NCBI GenBank assembly: GCA_936450465.1 | Contig: OW388296.1 | Location: 40,576,023 to 40,640,022, forward strand | Reading direction: 5' to 3' | DNA length: 64,000 nt | DNA from: Gibbula magus | Lineage: Eukaryota; Mollusca; Gastropoda; Trochida; Trochidae | Part shown: positions 1-12,944 of the stretch, in pieces | How the letters are laid out: every line of letters starts with the position of its first letter | Position numbering within the stretch: the first letter of the stretch is position 1 | The notes under the pieces: generated by a model | The model's database searches: none | What the model was told of the DNA's origin: nothing | Seen by the model: the letters and a program-made list of their open reading frames with translations, nothing else | Position numbers and translations under genes: made by a program

Positions 1-1196
1 GATTACTTTGTGAAGCTCTACTATTACTTTGTGAAGCTCTATGATTACTTTGTGAAGCTCTACGATTACTTTGTGAAGCTCTACGATTATTTTGTGAAGC
101 TCTACGATTACTTTGTGAAGCTTTACTATTACTTTGTGAAGCTTTACTATTACTTTGTGAAGCTCTATGATTACTTTGTGAAGCTCTGCTATTACTTTGT
201 GAAGCTCTACTATTACTTTGTGAAGCTCTACTATTACTTTGTGAAGCTCTATGATTACTTTGTGAAACTCTACGATTACTTTGTGAAGCTCTACGATTAC
301 TTTGTGAAGCTCTACTATTACTTTGTGAAGCTCTATTATTGCTTTGTGAAGCTCTATGATTACTTTGTAAAGCTCTATGATTACTTTGTGAAGCTCTACG
401 ATTACTTTGTGAAACTCTACTATTACTTTGTGAAACTCTACTATTACTTTGTGAAGCTCTACGATTACTTTGTGAAGCTCTACGATTACTTTGTGAAACT
501 CTACTATTACTTTGTGAAGCTCTACTTTTACTTTGTGAAGCTCTACTATTACTTTGTGAAGCTCTACGATTACTCTGTGAAGCTCTATGATTACTTTGTT
601 AAGCTCTATGATTACTTTGTGAAGCCCTATGATTACTTTGTGAAACTCTACGATTACTTTGTGAAGCTCTACTATTACTTTGTGAAGCTCTATGATTACT
701 TTGTGAAGCTCTACGATTACTTTGTGAAGCTCTATGATTACTTTGTGAAGCTCTATGATTACTTTGTGAAGCTCTATGATTACTTTGTGAAGCTCTATGA
801 TTACTTTGTGAAACTCTACTATTACTTTGTGAAGCTCTACTATTACTTTGTGAAGCTCTACGATTACTTTGTGAAACTCTACTATTACTTTGTGAAGCTC
901 TACGATTACTTTGTGAAGCTCTACGATTACTTTGTGAAGCTCTACTATTACTTTGTGAAACTCCACGATTACTTTGTGAAGCTCTACTATTACTTTGTGA
1001 AGCTCTACGATTACTTGTGAAGCTCTACGATTACTTTGTGAAGCTCTATGATTACTTTGTGAAGCTCTACTAGTACTTTGTGAAGCTCTATAATTACTTT
1101 GTGAAGTTCTACGATAACTTTGTCAAGCTCTACGATTACTTTGTCAAGCTCTACTATTACTTTGTGAAGCTCTACGATTACTTTGTCAAGCTCTAT
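1..1196. repeat. 21-bp minisatellite, left block
   Basis: About 57 head-to-tail copies of a 21-bp unit beginning gattactttgtgaagctc, with small variants (tac/tat and gat/tat). The unit is seven codons long, so one frame stays open and would read as repeats of YDYFVKL. That is a consequence of the period, not evidence of a gene. The array runs off the left edge and stops abruptly at 1196, where a CAGTGTTCCCG terminus begins. The same array resumes at 15358, so it was one array before an insertion. Confidence 0.97.
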
Positions 1197-1774
1197 CAGT
1201 GTTCCCGTTTACTGGTAAATACCGGTATTTTACCGTAATTTTCGAAGCTGGACCGGTATTTCTCATTACTGTCGGTCCCAAGGACCGGCAATTTCAAAAT
1301 TCGGTATTTGTGGAGAAATGATCCTAAAAAAGCATATATAAATAATAAGTTCTTAATTTGGTATGTATGCTAAATAAGCATTTGTCAATCTTATAATTAC
1401 ACCCAAAACAAATCATGAATTGATTAAAACAAATGCTCATCAGTGCTGCATGGCAACTTCAGACAGGAAACGTCAATCAAGGTGTTGACCTAATTCCATG
1501 CAATTCCCCAAGAAGAGGGACTGGTTTATTTTTGTATGGGGGTGACAGGAGTTTCATAGTTCCAATAGGATACCCTTACAAAAAAATCTACAGTGTTGTA
1601 ATAGTTCTGCTACATAGTGGCACTGTTGCAACTTGGAGTGAAACGTTGCTGCTGGAGTAAAACCGTTGTCCATCATCTCATAGTCGTAAACTTATTATTA
1701 ACGACAATGGTTCGGCTTTAATGAGCAAGGTTGAACATTGCAGCAATGGTTGCGTTACACATAATTTGTAATGA

Positions 1775-1776
<2 letters not shown>

Positions 1777-1811
<35 letters not shown>
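1777..1811. repeat. (AT)n microsatellite
   Basis: Uninterrupted AT dinucleotide run of about 35 bases near the left end of the TA-flanked structure. Confidence 0.95.
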
Positions 1812-1815
<4 letters not shown>

Positions 1816-2879
1816 CTGAAAGACCTATGGTTATTGTCTTTTCTTCTTCTTTTCATTCTTTTTATTATTATTTGTACGATTTTGTGTTTCACTTTCTGAT
1901 TGGCTAGACAGATTATTTTTTAAACTTTCAGAGCTGGTAAAATTCATCAGGATCTTAATTGAAGAGGAATTTGATTGGTTTACCTGCATTAAAGTTCTAG
2001 TTTGGTTCTAAATTTCTATTTTGAAATTAGGAAAATTTTCAAAATTCACTTAGAGACTTACAACTTATTTCAAAAGATGCACAATGGCAATGCGAACAAA
2101 AAAGCAAATTATTGCGAATTTGAAGGTGGTCACAGGTGCCATACTTTTTTTTGACACTTTGAAACAATATTTTCTGACCCCATGGACATCTTCTTCTCTA
2201 AAGATATTAGCATCTCAAGGCTGGAATTTGAATATTTCTACAGCTGAAGCATTGGTGATTTCATGGTGTGTTTTTTAATTACCCTAATACTTTTTGAACA
2301 GCACCCTTTCAAAGTTGGGTGACTGTATTCATTGTACCTTTTTCAATTGGCAATAATTCCAAAACCTAGACACACAATTGCATGATTTTTTTTCAGGGCT
2401 GCTAGACAAATATGTTATCAATAATACAATCACATGCAAACAGTCATTTCCGGTCACAATCAAGGATGAAGAATGATAGAAAATAAGGATTACAATTGTT
2501 TTTCATTGGGAAAATTTTCAAATTTGACATAGAGACTTTAAACTTTTTGGAAAGATGCCAAGTGCATATAGAAGGAAGAATGTCAATCAGCCATTGTGTA
2601 CATATGTCACATGGTTTTCTTGCTATTTTGATTTACAATAAAATTTCTTAATTTTCAAAGTTTTGTTGGAATGAGAGGTTCATGTTTCATATTGTAGTTT
2701 TTATAGAACAACATCATTGACATTCTTCAATCAAACATAGATCTGAAGGTCAAACTGGAAGTCTAAAGACCTAAGTACTGTCCTAGTCTTCTGACTGATT
2801 TAAGCATGAAGGCTTTGGAAGTTTAAATTGTTGCTGAGATTATGATAATCAAAGATAAAAAAAACTCCTCTCACTTTTT

Positions 2880-4330
2880 TATTTCAATAAATATGTAATT
2901 TTATATTAATCCATTTTCTTCATTAAAAATTATATAAATTCAACTGAATTACATATCAAATGAGTAATGAACATCATTCAACCAACTTTAAAATCAAATC
3001 AGTTCAATATAACAAACAGGTACAAGTGAATAAATTTTTAAAAGCAATTTACATATTTGACAAAAATCATAATAATTTCAGTTTAATTTTCTTTGACATG
3101 AAATTGCTATCTATCAAAATACTTCACAAAGTGGAGAACTTATGATTTATAATTGTTAAAAAACAAAGATTAGAGTTTTTAAAGTCACAATCACTAAAAT
3201 TTTACTGAGAAATGTTAATAACAAGTAAAGTGTAATCCACAAACCCATTGGTCACGAGATTTGAAATGGGTGGAGCTTAAGTGTGATAACTGTCCAATGA
3301 AGAAAGGGGAAAGATTCCAAATCTACAGTTTTAAAGACACTTACTTGATTGCTAAACAGTAGCTAATTACTTTACAAATACCATTAGATGGACCTGTTTG
3401 TTTGTTTATTCAATGAACGAGGATGGAAGAGGGACACTGTATACATGTTGAATTAATGTTGTTTCAAGTTGAAATTTAGAAGTTTAAAAGTTTTAAAAGG
3501 TATGCCTAATGAACATCCTATTTATTATTTATTATCAATTACCTGGTCCTATTTATTTATAACACTGATTAAATCAATTGCCATGTAGAAGTATATAACC
3601 TATGATAAACATTGGTGACACTTCCACAGTGTACAGCAGAAGAGGTTATAGAGAACAATTTCTGAAATAAATATATCAAATGAAAATAACCTCATACCGT
3701 AATTGATAAATAATTTACAGTTGACAAATACAGGTAAACATTAATTCCATTTATATATGTGGTTGAAAAAAACATGAATTTTCTTAATTTAAAATGATCT
3801 TAATTACATCAAATATATATCAAAAGAGCAACTATCATTAAGAGTAAATCAATTTAATATTAAATATTTAAGAATAAATCAATTAAAATATTAAATAAAA
3901 AATACACATATTTAAATTATTTCAGTTAAATTTTCCTTGACATGAAATTGCCATATATATATCTGAATACATCCAAATGGAGAACTTAATAATTGTTAAA
4001 AGCACATACAATCATTAAATTATTTTTAAGTTAAAATATCTTAAATTGTTTATACCCCTCTGAGAAATTATAGCAACAAACAAGTGTAATCCACAAACCC
4101 ATTGGTCATGAGACTTGAAATGGGTGGAGTTAAACTGTCCAATGAAAAAGGGGGAAAGATTCCAAATCTTAGTTGATTGCTAAACAGCAGCTCAATTAAT
4201 TTACAAATACCATTAGATTAACCTATTTGATTGTTTATTCAACAAACAAGGATGGGGGACACTGTATATTGAAATAATTGGCAGTGACAAGGTTAAATTA
4301 ATTGTTTATTTACCACGCTGATTTAATCTA
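2880..4330. repeat. Diverged direct duplication, about 840 bp period
   Basis: Two stretches share a long diverged match. Around 3235 and 4085 both read gtaatccacaaacccattgg followed by similar sequence on to the ggaaagattccaaatct motif. Earlier parts near 2940 and 3800 also align loosely. No coding potential is seen. This is an old tandem duplication inside the 1573-14544 structure. Confidence 0.7.
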
Positions 4331-6782
4331 TGTAAATATACAACCACAAATATGATCTCAGTTAGTAGTTTCATTACTCCAATGTAAATACCTAACAGGT
4401 CTTTAAGAAAATACCAAGTGAAGAGAAGATTGCTGAAACCAACAAAAAGTAACATAAATAAAATTCACTAAGATATTTATACTTCCGAGATTCTAGAAAA
4501 ACATTTTCAATTATTTGGTCATAGAGCTTGAAATACTAGTAGGAGTATAAGGTTTGGTAGTGGTACTAATGGATCAATGGAAAGGGTTACTTTATCTCTC
4601 TACTTTATCCATGGCACTTGCTAAACAATAACCTAATCTTTAACTTACTTTGTTAATTTGTAACTAAATTTGTTTTGTTTTGTGTATTTTATTTGCAAAC
4701 TATAGGGATTGTTCAATTCAGTTATTCTTTTTATGAAATAAATAATCAAGAATTTAATTTGAATACATAAAATTATTTTTCAAAATTATTCATGCTAAGC
4801 TTTAATTCTAAAAAATATCAACATTTGTCATAACCAAGATATATTTGGCCAAACATCTACTCTCTACTATCAGATTAATCAATTTTAGCCAATCAGAAGC
4901 CTTTCAGCCTCTGTCCTTTTTTAGCTGCGTGCCTGTTAACTTCAACCAAAAACAAAATGGCTGACCAGTGTAAACTGGTGTATATATGGAAGGAATCAAC
5001 AAAGCTGACAGCTGACACAGAAGAACAATTGAAGAGTTTATGAATTCAAGGCAAGTACTTAATTACTGCATTTCAAATGCATCAATCTAATTTCATGTAC
5101 TCTAATCCATGAAAAGGCTGTGTAGAGTTTAATTCTGCAATATATACTGGCTTCACTTCACACTTTGTTATCTTTCTGTGTACAAAGGTTTTCTAATATT
5201 TTTACTCAATAAGTTACTTCAGTTGATTCAGATATATAAACAGATTTAAATTAGGCATAAAGGTTTAATCTAGTTCAGGTAATTTCGGAAAACTCAACAT
5301 TAAAGAAGACACTGTTTAAAACAATAGGTGAATATGCAGTCAGCCATGAACGAACACAGACAGGCCGTCTCCACTGAGTCTAAGGACAGGAAATGATGTA
5401 ACTACTCTCAGGCAGGAAATGATGTAACTACTCAAGGTGAGACCACAGAGTCTGGCATAGTTATGTAAACAAACACTTTGTTAAATTGTTATTTGTGCTT
5501 CTAAAGACATGTTAATTCATTGGAGAATACAAACAGTTGAGAACTTTGTTTCATAATAGTCTTGGTTAATTGATATTTCTTGATAGGTATCCAGACTGAC
5601 TGATTGCAAAGATAAATATTTTACATATGAATTTGCTATCAGTCTTTCATATTCAGAATAAAATTGGTTTTGTAATGTATATTCTATTTTACCCATTTGA
5701 TTATAATTGTTGACATTAATCAATTTAATTCCCAAAGTCTTTATTATGCAGTAAAGGTTTTAATGAAATTATCTTTAAAGTGTTGTTATTTTGTCATAAA
5801 ACATTGACAGTCATTATTATCATTTTAAAACTATGCTTATGGTAAATATTCAATTGATTGATTATTACTCTGTTACTTTAAAATAAATACTCTTTCATTT
5901 GTAAATAACCTTCAAATATTTACACACTCATAAACACTACAATCATATATCTGTATAATATGTATATCAGTTAATAAAATATGATACATTTTAATCAGTA
6001 AAATGTTTATGTCTTTTCAGCGTGCACTGAACCAGAAAGAAAATGCACACACCTGGCAGACACAAAGTTTGTTATGACAGGAAGTTTGGATTGATGTATA
6101 TTCAAGGTCTATTGAAGGTGGGTTTAGCAGTGAGAGTGACAATTAGCTTCCTTAATTGATAATCTTTCTTCTGAATATGCACCCAATCAAGCTGATTGAT
6201 TACCATACTGCAATGATGGAAATGTAAGAATAGTTGTTATCAATCCTTTATTAAATCAAATAAAGAAAATACATGCTTATACTGCAGCTTTCCAAAAAAT
6301 ATGTGATAATAAATCCTTTATTAAATCAAATAAAGACAATACTTGCTTATACTGCAGCTTTCCAAAAAATATGTGATAATAAATTATGAATTTTTTTATT
6401 TCTGACATTTTTACCTTCTTTAAAAAAAACTTAAATGTGAAAATTCTCTTTCTTCTTTATCATAAAGATTCTCATTGAAAGCCATTTTATACAGATTTGC
6501 AATTTTGTTAATTTTTTTATGAACACATATTGATTATCTTTCTTGTAGATTTCTTATGTATCAGGTAACTGGAATGACCGTTTGCTTCATTCTGTTTTAT
6601 TTACAAAATTGAAAATGAATTGATATTTCATGATTATATTTTCATTTGCATTCAGCCAAGTTAAGTCTATTGTTTCCTGTTTATTTTAGGTGTGAACTGA
6701 ACCAGGCAATACACATCCCATAGAGACAAGAGCAGTCTGACAGTAATTTAAGGTATAATTTCAATCAGCTCATACTGCTTTG
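4331..6782. other. AT-rich stretch without recognised protein gene
   Basis: No convincing protein frame. It contains a short direct duplication at about 6240-6385 (the taaatcctttattaaatcaa block occurs twice) and two short segments, 6021-6117 and 6690-6752, that look like GT-AG bounded exons and resemble each other. These are discussed as a possible noncoding transcript in the findings. Confidence 0.6.
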
Positions 6783-9279
6783 TTAACCCTTAACATGCGG
6801 GCGACGGAATAATCCGGGCGGGCTATAAGCGATTCGTAGGTACTCCAGTACGGATCCCGGATCGCTTACTTAGAAGAATTCACGCCTGTCTATGTACTGG
6901 GCTAGCCTCCATACCGGGTCCCGAGTCGATTGTTTCCGCGACTCGCTGCATGAGAATGGCTGTATTTATGCCTCGCAGCCCGCAATGAGAATAAAACTTT
7001 CTTCAGTGTCTGGTCAGAACGTCCAGCAAAATTCACACCAATTTGCGTGTGCATTGTTGACCCGTAACGCATCGATAATTAGCTTTACAAAAGGCCAATT
7101 TTGTCCTGCTTCGCTCCGATGGCTACACTGCCCGGCGGCTAATTAGCACCTAAGTGTCTGCACTGCCCCGGGGTGAGATAGGCCCGTACAGGCTTATCTG
7201 TCTCGCATCCCGCCACATGGGCAGATAGCCTATGCTTATCTGTCTCGCATCTCGCCACATGGGCAGATAGCTTCTAATTACGGGAAGATATTGCGATAAG
7301 CTACCTTTCTCTCGCACTTCGTATCATATGAACCAATTGGTTGTTTTCATTTTTTTTATACCAAAATAAAGAGGAAAGAATGGCCTTTATTCCCATATAA
7401 AAATCGCAATTGCGCCAACATAACTGAAAATACAGCAATCGCACAGAGATAGCCGACTTTCGCACTTTTGAATTTTGATACATGTGGCGCATTTACCCCA
7501 ACATGCCTCGGCGCTCTATTTCTAAGAAACTACTTGGGATATTTTCATAATTTTTTTATCAGTATATAGATAAAAGAATTGTCTTCAATTCCATATAAAA
7601 TACGTGTATTTTCGGCAATAACTTTTGATGCGCCAGGTGTCGCGCAGAAGGTGATATTCGGCTTTGAATAAGTGGCGCTCTTAGCATATACCATCATTAC
7701 GGGCTTTATAACTTGTGAACCGCAAGTCCGATTTTTATAATTTTTACATCATTGTAAAGAGAAAAACATTGTCTTCAATTCCATGTATAATGCGCATGTT
7801 TTCGGGAAGAACTCTGCATGCGCAAAGCGCCGCGCCAAAAGGTATAATTTTCGCACTTCATAACTTTTGAACCGCAAGTCCGATTTTTATAATTTTTACA
7901 TCATTGTAAAGAGAAAAACATTGTCTTTAATTCCAGATATAATGCGCATGTTTTTGGGAAGAACTATGCATGCGCGAAGAGCCGCAATATTGATGTACGC
8001 ATAAGTGAAGAAGTATGATAATATATAACTAAAATACTGTTCTTTTGATACGCAAATATAGAGCTTTATAAACGATGAACAACTGTCATGACGGAATTTT
8101 GTTTCCAGTTTTGGAAAAAAAATTATAACATAAAAGTGAAAATATATTTGAGTACGGGACCCGCCGCTCGGGGAAAAGCCTTTTCGTGGGAATATTTTCT
8201 CAGGAAAATATTTCACTTTTCGGAGTTTCTAAAAATGCGTGAACATTTTTGTTACTGATGCCATTTGCGAAAGGTTTTTATTTCTAAAATTCAAATGCGA
8301 GGGCGCACCTTTCCAAACCATTTGAATTGAATTTATTATTTTATCTTTTACATTATTGAATAAAAGACGTTTCATTCAATAAGATTTGAAGAATTATTTA
8401 TATGTGTAGCGGACTGAACTGAGCAGATGGAGAATTTGATTCCTCACCACTTTTATTACCAAAGTTCTTTTGTATCACAATTACTTTTTTAGGTATTAGT
8501 TTTTTCGTGAGCAGGGGAATTTCCGACGGGATTCGCCATGACATAATGAGAAAAAATTCCCATGAACATGGGCGTGGTCCGTCATCTTCGGGACCGACCC
8601 ACAAGTATAAATATCTACCGGGGGGTGCGCGGACCCCCCCGCTTTTGGTCGCCACCCCCCAAACTTTTTGTGCAAATTATTTGTTTGTTTCTACTTTGAA
8701 ATAAAGGTTCGTGTCATTCCGAGGTATGAAGGTTTCTGCTATATATGTCGAGAGGGCATGGGAACCCATTCCCAATAGAATCCGGGGTTCGTCCCATAGG
8801 ATTGTTCCTCGGAGTCTCTCGTTCTCAAAAGAGAACATGGGAAACCTGTCCCGCGATTGAATCCGGGGTCCGCCGCGGAAGACGGGGACGGGAATTCCCG
8901 GAGAGCATGGGAGTATGCTCCCATGGGTCCGGGCTCCGCCTCGAGAGACCGCTCCTTGGATGCTCTGCTTCTCGAAAAGAGAAGTCATTCGGCAACTGAC
9001 AACCCGAGCTTCCCTGACATAGTAGTTTATTTTCCGGGCCTCGCGCCCGGTGCTACACGTCGCCGAGGAAATCAGAAAATGGTCCGTTTGACATATGCGT
9101 CGGAAAAATCGGCGCGATGTCAGAAGCCGTCGGCGCCGTCGGCGCTTGCGACGCAGTCGTCCTAGATGCGCCGGGAGGTTCTGAAACTGGCAAATGAACG
9201 TCCATGAAGCTCACATTCATTATCTCTGTATGTTTATTGTCTCTAATCACATGTTATATGTTGCATACATCTAACGCAT

Positions 9280-9295
9280 TTTCAATCATTTACAG
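9280..9295 (+). promoter_or_regulatory. Probable 3' splice site just before the transposase ATG
   Basis: Pyrimidine-rich tract ending tttacag, with the transposase ATG 11 bases downstream. It is kept in copy 2 in the same relative position. It suggests an intron in the 5' leader; the donor was not located. Confidence 0.45.
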
Positions 9296-9306
9296 GTTGA
9301 AGCAGA

Positions 9307-11340
9307 ATGCTGCGCGGACGTGGACGCAAGGCCCTGCGACGGCCTAGGACGTTGCATACTAGGACACGCAGCTTTGAAGCCGTTACAAGCGACGACGACT
9401 TCATCAACGAGATCCATGCTGATGAAGCCTCTGATATGGAGTCAACTGACAGTGATGGTAGCAGTGGTTTAGACAGTGATGATGCATATGATCGGGACAC
9501 TGTAATAGATAGTGAACATGGTGACACAGATGCTCTGAGTGATATAGAGACAGAGATTGCCAGAAAGATTCTAGCCGCCGGTAATTCCACCGAAGAAGAC
9601 TTTAGTGGTTTTGAGGAGGAGTTTGCCGAAATACCACAATATAATCATGATAATTCACAGACGTTTGATGAGTGGGTGGATGGTCCGCGGCCACGTGTAA
9701 ACTTGCCTTTCACTGGTCAAACTGGGTTGCGCCAGTTCATAGAACTTCCTGAGAACCCTGAACCTATTGACTTTTTCAATTTGTTTATACATAATGATGA
9801 CTATGAGGATATGGCAACGGAAACCAATAGATATTTCAAACAAGCAATGGAGGACAAAATTCTAAGACCCCGTTCAAGAATGCAACAGTGGCAAGACACT
9901 AATGCAGAAGAGATGAAGGTATTTGTAGCCATGACAATTGCCATGTCATTGGTTGTGCAGAGAAACTTTGCTGATTACTGGTCAACAAGTGATGTTACCT
10001 CAACGCCTTTCTTCGCCAAGTGCATGCCCCGAGACAGGTTTTGGCTTCTTATAACCTACCTACACTTGGCTGACAACAGGAGGATGCCGGGCCGTAACAC
10101 CCCGTGCTTTTCACCAATAAATAAACTGGGACACTTGTATAACCGGATAGTTCACCGTTTTTCAAGAGTGTATAAACCGCATCAAAACATTTCAGTCGAC
10201 GAGGGCATGGTGCCCTGGAAAGGTAACTTATCTTTCAAAGTTTATCTTCCCGACAAGCCTAAGAAGTATGGGATAAAGGCTTTCATGTTGTGTGACTCGC
10301 ACAACGGATACGTTTGCAAGTTCAAACTCTACACTGGAAAAACGAATGAACCGGTTTCTGAAGGTGGCAAAACTTATGATGTAGTCATGGACTTGGTGAA
10401 CGACTACGTTGGACAGGGGCATCACATCTTTATGGACAACTACTATTCGTCCACAAATCTGTACATAAATTTGTGGGAGCGGGGAATAGGTGCCACGGGG
10501 ACGTTGAGAGCCAATCGAAAGGGACTTCCTGATTCAGTCAAGAAACCTAAAAAGAAAGCCAAGCAAGGGGACATGACAGTTTCTCACAACCATGGCCTAC
10601 TCGTTCTTCGCTACGAAGATAGAAAATCAGTGCTTCTCATGTCTACTGTTGAAGATACACAACTTGAACAAACAGGGAAGAAGAACCGGGCAACAGGGGA
10701 ACCAGTTCTCAAGCCGCGCATTGTAACAACGTACAACAAGTACATGGGAGGTGTTGATCGGGCCGACCAGATGTTGTCGTACACGCCGTTCCGAGTGAAG
10801 ACCCTGAAGTGGTGGAAACGGGTTTGGTTTCACGTTCTCAACGTTGCCATGTTGAACTCTTACATCGTTTATAAAGAATACAGCAAAGATAAACCTCTAA
10901 AAACAAGTCGGGAATACAGGAAGGCTTTGGCGCAACATATAGTAACATTTGCGGACAAGGAACAAGTTCCATCACTTTGCAGACGTCCCCGTGGTCGGCC
11001 GAGCACGAGCGACGAGAGTGTCACTCGTCTTCATGGACGTCACTTTCCGACGAAGATTGAGCCTGTCGGAAGGAAGAAAAACGTCACAAGGATGTGTGTG
11101 GTATGCTCTAAGGCAAAACGCGCCGTCCTCGCAAAACAGATTGAAGAAGGCAATGGGCCAGCAAGGAAGAAAAAACGAGTAGGCAGAGAGTCTTCTTATG
11201 AATGTACAGATTGTAATGTTTCTCTGTGCGCCGCACCATGCTTCAAACTGTACCACACCGCCACTGACTATTCCAGGGCTTACATCACTGCCACGGAAAA
11301 AGAAAGAAATGAAGAAGGGAATGAAGAAGAAGAAAATTGA
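9307..11340 (+). CDS. piggyBac transposase (copy 1)
   Basis: Uninterrupted 677-residue frame. The protein has an acidic N-terminal segment (about 28-110), the DDE_Tnp_1_7 catalytic region from about 150 to 530, and a Cys-rich C-terminal finger. The three catalytic aspartates expected for the family are visible: D298 in SVDEGMVPWKG, D377 in HHIFMDNYYSS and D484 in YMGGVDRADQM. The finger uses C597, C600, C633, C636, C641, C645 and H650 and is followed by an EEGNEEEEN tail. Known piggyBac enzymes excise and insert at TTAA by a cut-and-paste route in the nucleus. The ATG is 11 bases after a good 3' splice site (tttacag ending at 9295), so a spliced 5' leader is likely. A poly(A) signal AATAAA lies at 11493-11498. 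Nothing visible disables it; activity is inferred, not shown. Confidence 0.95.
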   Translation: MLRGRGRKALRRPRTLHTRTRSFEAVTSDDDFINEIHADEASDMESTDSDGSSGLDSDDAYDRDTVIDSEHGDTDALSDIETEIARKILAAGNSTEEDFSGFEEEFAEIPQYNHDNSQTFDEWVDGPRPRVNLPFTGQTGLRQFIELPENPEPIDFFNLFIHNDDYEDMATETNRYFKQAMEDKILRPRSRMQQWQDTNAEEMKVFVAMTIAMSLVVQRNFADYWSTSDVTSTPFFAKCMPRDRFWLLITYLHLADNRRMPGRNTPCFSPINKLGHLYNRIVHRFSRVYKPHQNISVDEGMVPWKGNLSFKVYLPDKPKKYGIKAFMLCDSHNGYVCKFKLYTGKTNEPVSEGGKTYDVVMDLVNDYVGQGHHIFMDNYYSSTNLYINLWERGIGATGTLRANRKGLPDSVKKPKKKAKQGDMTVSHNHGLLVLRYEDRKSVLLMSTVEDTQLEQTGKKNRATGEPVLKPRIVTTYNKYMGGVDRADQMLSYTPFRVKTLKWWKRVWFHVLNVAMLNSYIVYKEYSKDKPLKTSREYRKALAQHIVTFADKEQVPSLCRRPRGRPSTSDESVTRLHGRHFPTKIEPVGRKKNVTRMCVVCSKAKRAVLAKQIEEGNGPARKKKRVGRESSYECTDCNVSLCAAPCFKLYHTATDYSRAYITATEKERNEEGNEEEEN

Positions 11341-11492
11341 AAGTAAAGAGAGCCGAAGTGTGGACTAGTATATACACATTATATACATACCTTGTTAGGT
11401 CCCTAAAGCTGTTCTGCGCACAACCGCAGGTAAATATTGTGTATATTTGTACATAAATGCATTGTAATTTCATTGTAATACATGTCATTGCA

Positions 11493-11498
11493 AATAAA
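11493..11498 (+). terminator. AATAAA poly(A) signal of transposase copy 1
   Basis: Canonical AATAAA about 150 bases after the transposase stop, followed by a T-rich stretch. The equivalent TTTATT in copy 2 is near 33723-33728. Confidence 0.6.
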
Positions 11499-12944
11499 AT
11501 ATTCTTTATTTTATCAAGGAGACAGAGAAAGTGAATGCGAGCTTTCATTGGAAGTTCAGCCAGAACCGCATCATAAAAAAACACCCATAAATGCTGAACC
11601 GGGTGGCCGATTTTCATAAAACTTACATGGGGTAAAGAGGAAAGATTCGGCTTTGATTCAATATAAAATTTATACATGCGCACGAAAAACTAAAGTTGCG
11701 GCACGTGCCCCGATATGCGCGATAGTCAAAAAGTTGCCCCAAAGTACCGAGGGTACCTTCATTTGGCACGCTATAGCTTCCGAACGAAGTTGCGCATTTT
11801 TTTTCTTTTTACATCATCGTAAAGAGCAATAAATTGTCTTCAATTCCATGTATCATATGTATATGCGCAGCGAAAAATAAACATGCGGCAAATGATGCGC
11901 CAGATGTCGCAAAAAGTTAGTTTTTCAAAAATGAATTTTCTAAGTACTGGGGGTGCCTTCCTTACGCTCTTCATATATTGCGAACCATTTGACGTATTCC
12001 AATTATTTTTATATCATTGTAAAGAGGAATAAATTGTCTTCAAGTACATACGTGTTTCGCATGCGCGCGAAATAATTTACGATTTTATAAAGCTGGAAAT
12101 AAAGACAAACTTTACACCGCGCAACATGTATTGCGTTCGCCGCGGTGATTAGTGTATGCTGTGCTCATTAGTACCCATTAGTTCCACGCGCGCTCGGCTC
12201 TGGCACCCTCGAGGAGGTCTCGAGGAGGTCTCGAGGAGGTAACGGTACTGTAATTAGCACAGTCCCGGGGGGACCAAGCAGTGCCAGTAAATTGGTGCGC
12301 GTCGGGACCATTCACGTGGTACTGTCGGGGTAGCGTCACTCTCCTTTGGTTGGTTATATTTTCTGAACCATAAGTCGTATTCTAATAATTTTTATGTCAT
12401 TGTAAAGAGGAATAAACTATCTACAAGCACATATAAATTTCGCAATATGCGCGCTCAGGAGTTTTGATTTCATGAAGCTGGAAATAAAGACAAACTTTAG
12501 ATGACAATAGAATTATAACCATAGGTCGCATTCTAATATTTTTTATATCATTGTAAAGACAAACATCTGGTCTTCAAGTCCATATAAAAATTTCAGTAGC
12601 GCGCTCCAAATTCATGATGTTATAAGGCCCGAATTAAAGACAATCTTTACAAAGTAATAGAAAAGTAAAGAAAAATCGTAAAAAAATAATTCGAAGATGC
12701 GGGTATAAAGCAACCATTTGTGTACGGGTGCCGCGACTTGAATTTGTATTCAACGCCCGTATATAGCCCGTATTCGCCATGTAGATGCGGTATATTTCGT
12801 AAAAACGGTACCGGAATTGCCGCCTGGAAATTCCGCCAGCAGAGCTCGTTAGTGCCTAAGCTCAAACTACTGCTGCGAGCTGCGAGCCTGTAAATTCCGC
12901 CACAGGGGCTAAAAAGGGTAAAATATATATACGCAACGTAAGGG

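Larger units (their letters stand above)
6787..12944 (+). mobile_element. piggyBac-type transposon, copy 1 (complete, 6.16 kb)
   Basis: Begins CCCTTAACATGCG after TTAA (6783-6786) and ends CGCAACGTAAGGG before TTAG (12945-12948). This is the expected piggyBac TTAA target duplication with one changed base. The body matches the inverted copy at 30795-38414 almost base for base. It holds one intact transposase frame. The element is far longer than the roughly 2.5 kb of the classic moth piggyBac. The extra length lies in subterminal DNA on both sides of the gene, built from diverged units around attgtcttcaattccatgta and tttttacatcattgtaaaga. A GC-rich block with imperfect repeats (8500-9180) precedes the gene. 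Confidence 0.93.

Noticed and set aside
10..1020. 336-residue open frame of YDYFVKL repeats
   Set aside because: A 21-bp period with no stop in one frame stays open automatically. There is no start context, no unique sequence and no matching exon structure; the array continues with frame breaks.
8398..9250. Several 60-103 residue frames in the GC-rich leader of both piggyBac copies
   Set aside because: Overlapping frames on both strands with no domain; they reflect high GC and few stops.
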